Part shown: one piece after another, positions 14,914 to 15,076 of the stretch | How positions within the stretch are numbered: the first letter of the stretch is position 1 | Layout: each line of letters opens with the position of its first letter | Assembly: GCA_028702545.1 (NCBI GenBank) | Contig: JAQVOQ010000021.1 | Coordinates: 1-15,076, forward strand | DNA: 15,076 bases | From: Clostridia bacterium | GTDB taxonomy: Bacteria > Bacillota > Clostridia > Christensenellales > UBA1242 | Direction of reading: 5' to 3' | The notes under the pieces: model-generated | Database searches by the model: none | What the model saw: only the letters and a program-made list of their open reading frames with translations | What the model was told of the DNA's origin: nothing | Translations under genes and position numbers: made by a program

Positions 14914-15076
14914 TTATTGAAACCATACGATGATGCTTTTATTAATCTCTGAACCATCCGTACTTCTTATTGTTATATTAGCAGTTCCTGGAGCAGAAAA
15001 AGTAACTATTCCCATACTGTTTACAATAGCTCTAGCATGGTCAGATGAGAAAGTAACTATTCTATTACTAGCATTT
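14914..15076 (-). CDS. C-terminal end of a Big_2-domain surface protein (5' end beyond window)
   Basis: The minus-strand frame is open from the right edge and ends with TAA at 14914-14916, giving 53 residues. It carries the second half of a bacterial Ig-like Big_2 domain: NRIVTFSSDHARAIVNSMG, then IVTFSAPGTANITIRSTDG, ending IIVWFQ. The VTFSS...VNSMGIVTF...PGTANITI pattern is typical. As the last domain ends almost at the stop, there is no LPXTG sorting signal at this C-terminus, so anchoring must lie elsewhere, for example an N-terminal lipid as in its two neighbours. It ends 97 bases upstream of the next lipoprotein gene in the same orientation. Confidence 0.75.
   Translation of the reverse strand, partial: NASNRIVTFSSDHARAIVNSMGIVTFSAPGTANITIRSTDGSEINKSIIVWFQ

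Noticed and set aside
1..15076. Mycoplasma-type code with TGA as Trp, suggested by the very low GC content.
   Set aside because: Trp is written TGG throughout (for example the module core Trp codons at 4967-4969 and 920-922), and no gene reads through TGA.

Overview
The window is AT-rich DNA from a low-GC Gram-positive bacterium (Bacillota), probably an uncultured host-associated lineage. Supporting signs are consensus sigma-A promoters, purine-rich Shine-Dalgarno sites, A/T-tract intrinsic terminators, lipoprotein signal peptides and very large repeat-built surface proteins. Every visible stop codon is TAA. Tryptophan is encoded by TGG, so there is no reason to invoke a mycoplasma-type code. 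Exact taxonomy cannot be read from this sequence.

Layout. Bases 1-5383 (minus) are one huge open frame cut off by the left edge. It has a lipoprotein signal, a Big_2-like Ig domain, about 17 fibronectin-III-like modules and a run of GLUG repeats. Divergent from it is mscL (5579-6124, plus). A two-gene ABC exporter operon follows on the minus strand (ATPase 7815-8525, permease 6251-7822). Next come two plus-strand genes: a short class I glutamine amidotransferase / peptidase C26 protein (8664-9320) and an NrnA-like DHH phosphoesterase (9565-10539). A minus-strand operon (10684-11672) encodes a fused UPF0251/DUF134 DNA-binding plus NifX-like protein and a 57-residue Gly/Arg-rich small protein. 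The right part is a 1000-residue lipoprotein with InlB-type B repeats (11814-14816, minus), preceded by the C-terminal end of another Big_2 surface protein (14914-15076, minus).

The core (5.5-11.7 kb) is therefore small envelope and housekeeping genes, each under its own promoter and closed by strong hairpins, several usable from both directions. Large modular extracellular proteins lie on both sides and probably mediate adhesion or host/matrix interaction; that role is inferred from domain types. No stretch over 300 bases lacks a gene; the longest gap is 9321-9564. No tRNA, rRNA, CRISPR array, insertion sequence or recognisable defence system is seen.

The parts most worth a second look are the DUF134-NifX operon (near-perfect promoter, 14-base palindrome at the expected start site, possible internal translation start, and a tail motif shared with its small partner), the inverted repeat linking the divergent lipoprotein and mscL promoters, the inverted repeat bracketing the ABC operon, and the unassigned 600-residue C-terminal half of the 1000-residue lipoprotein.
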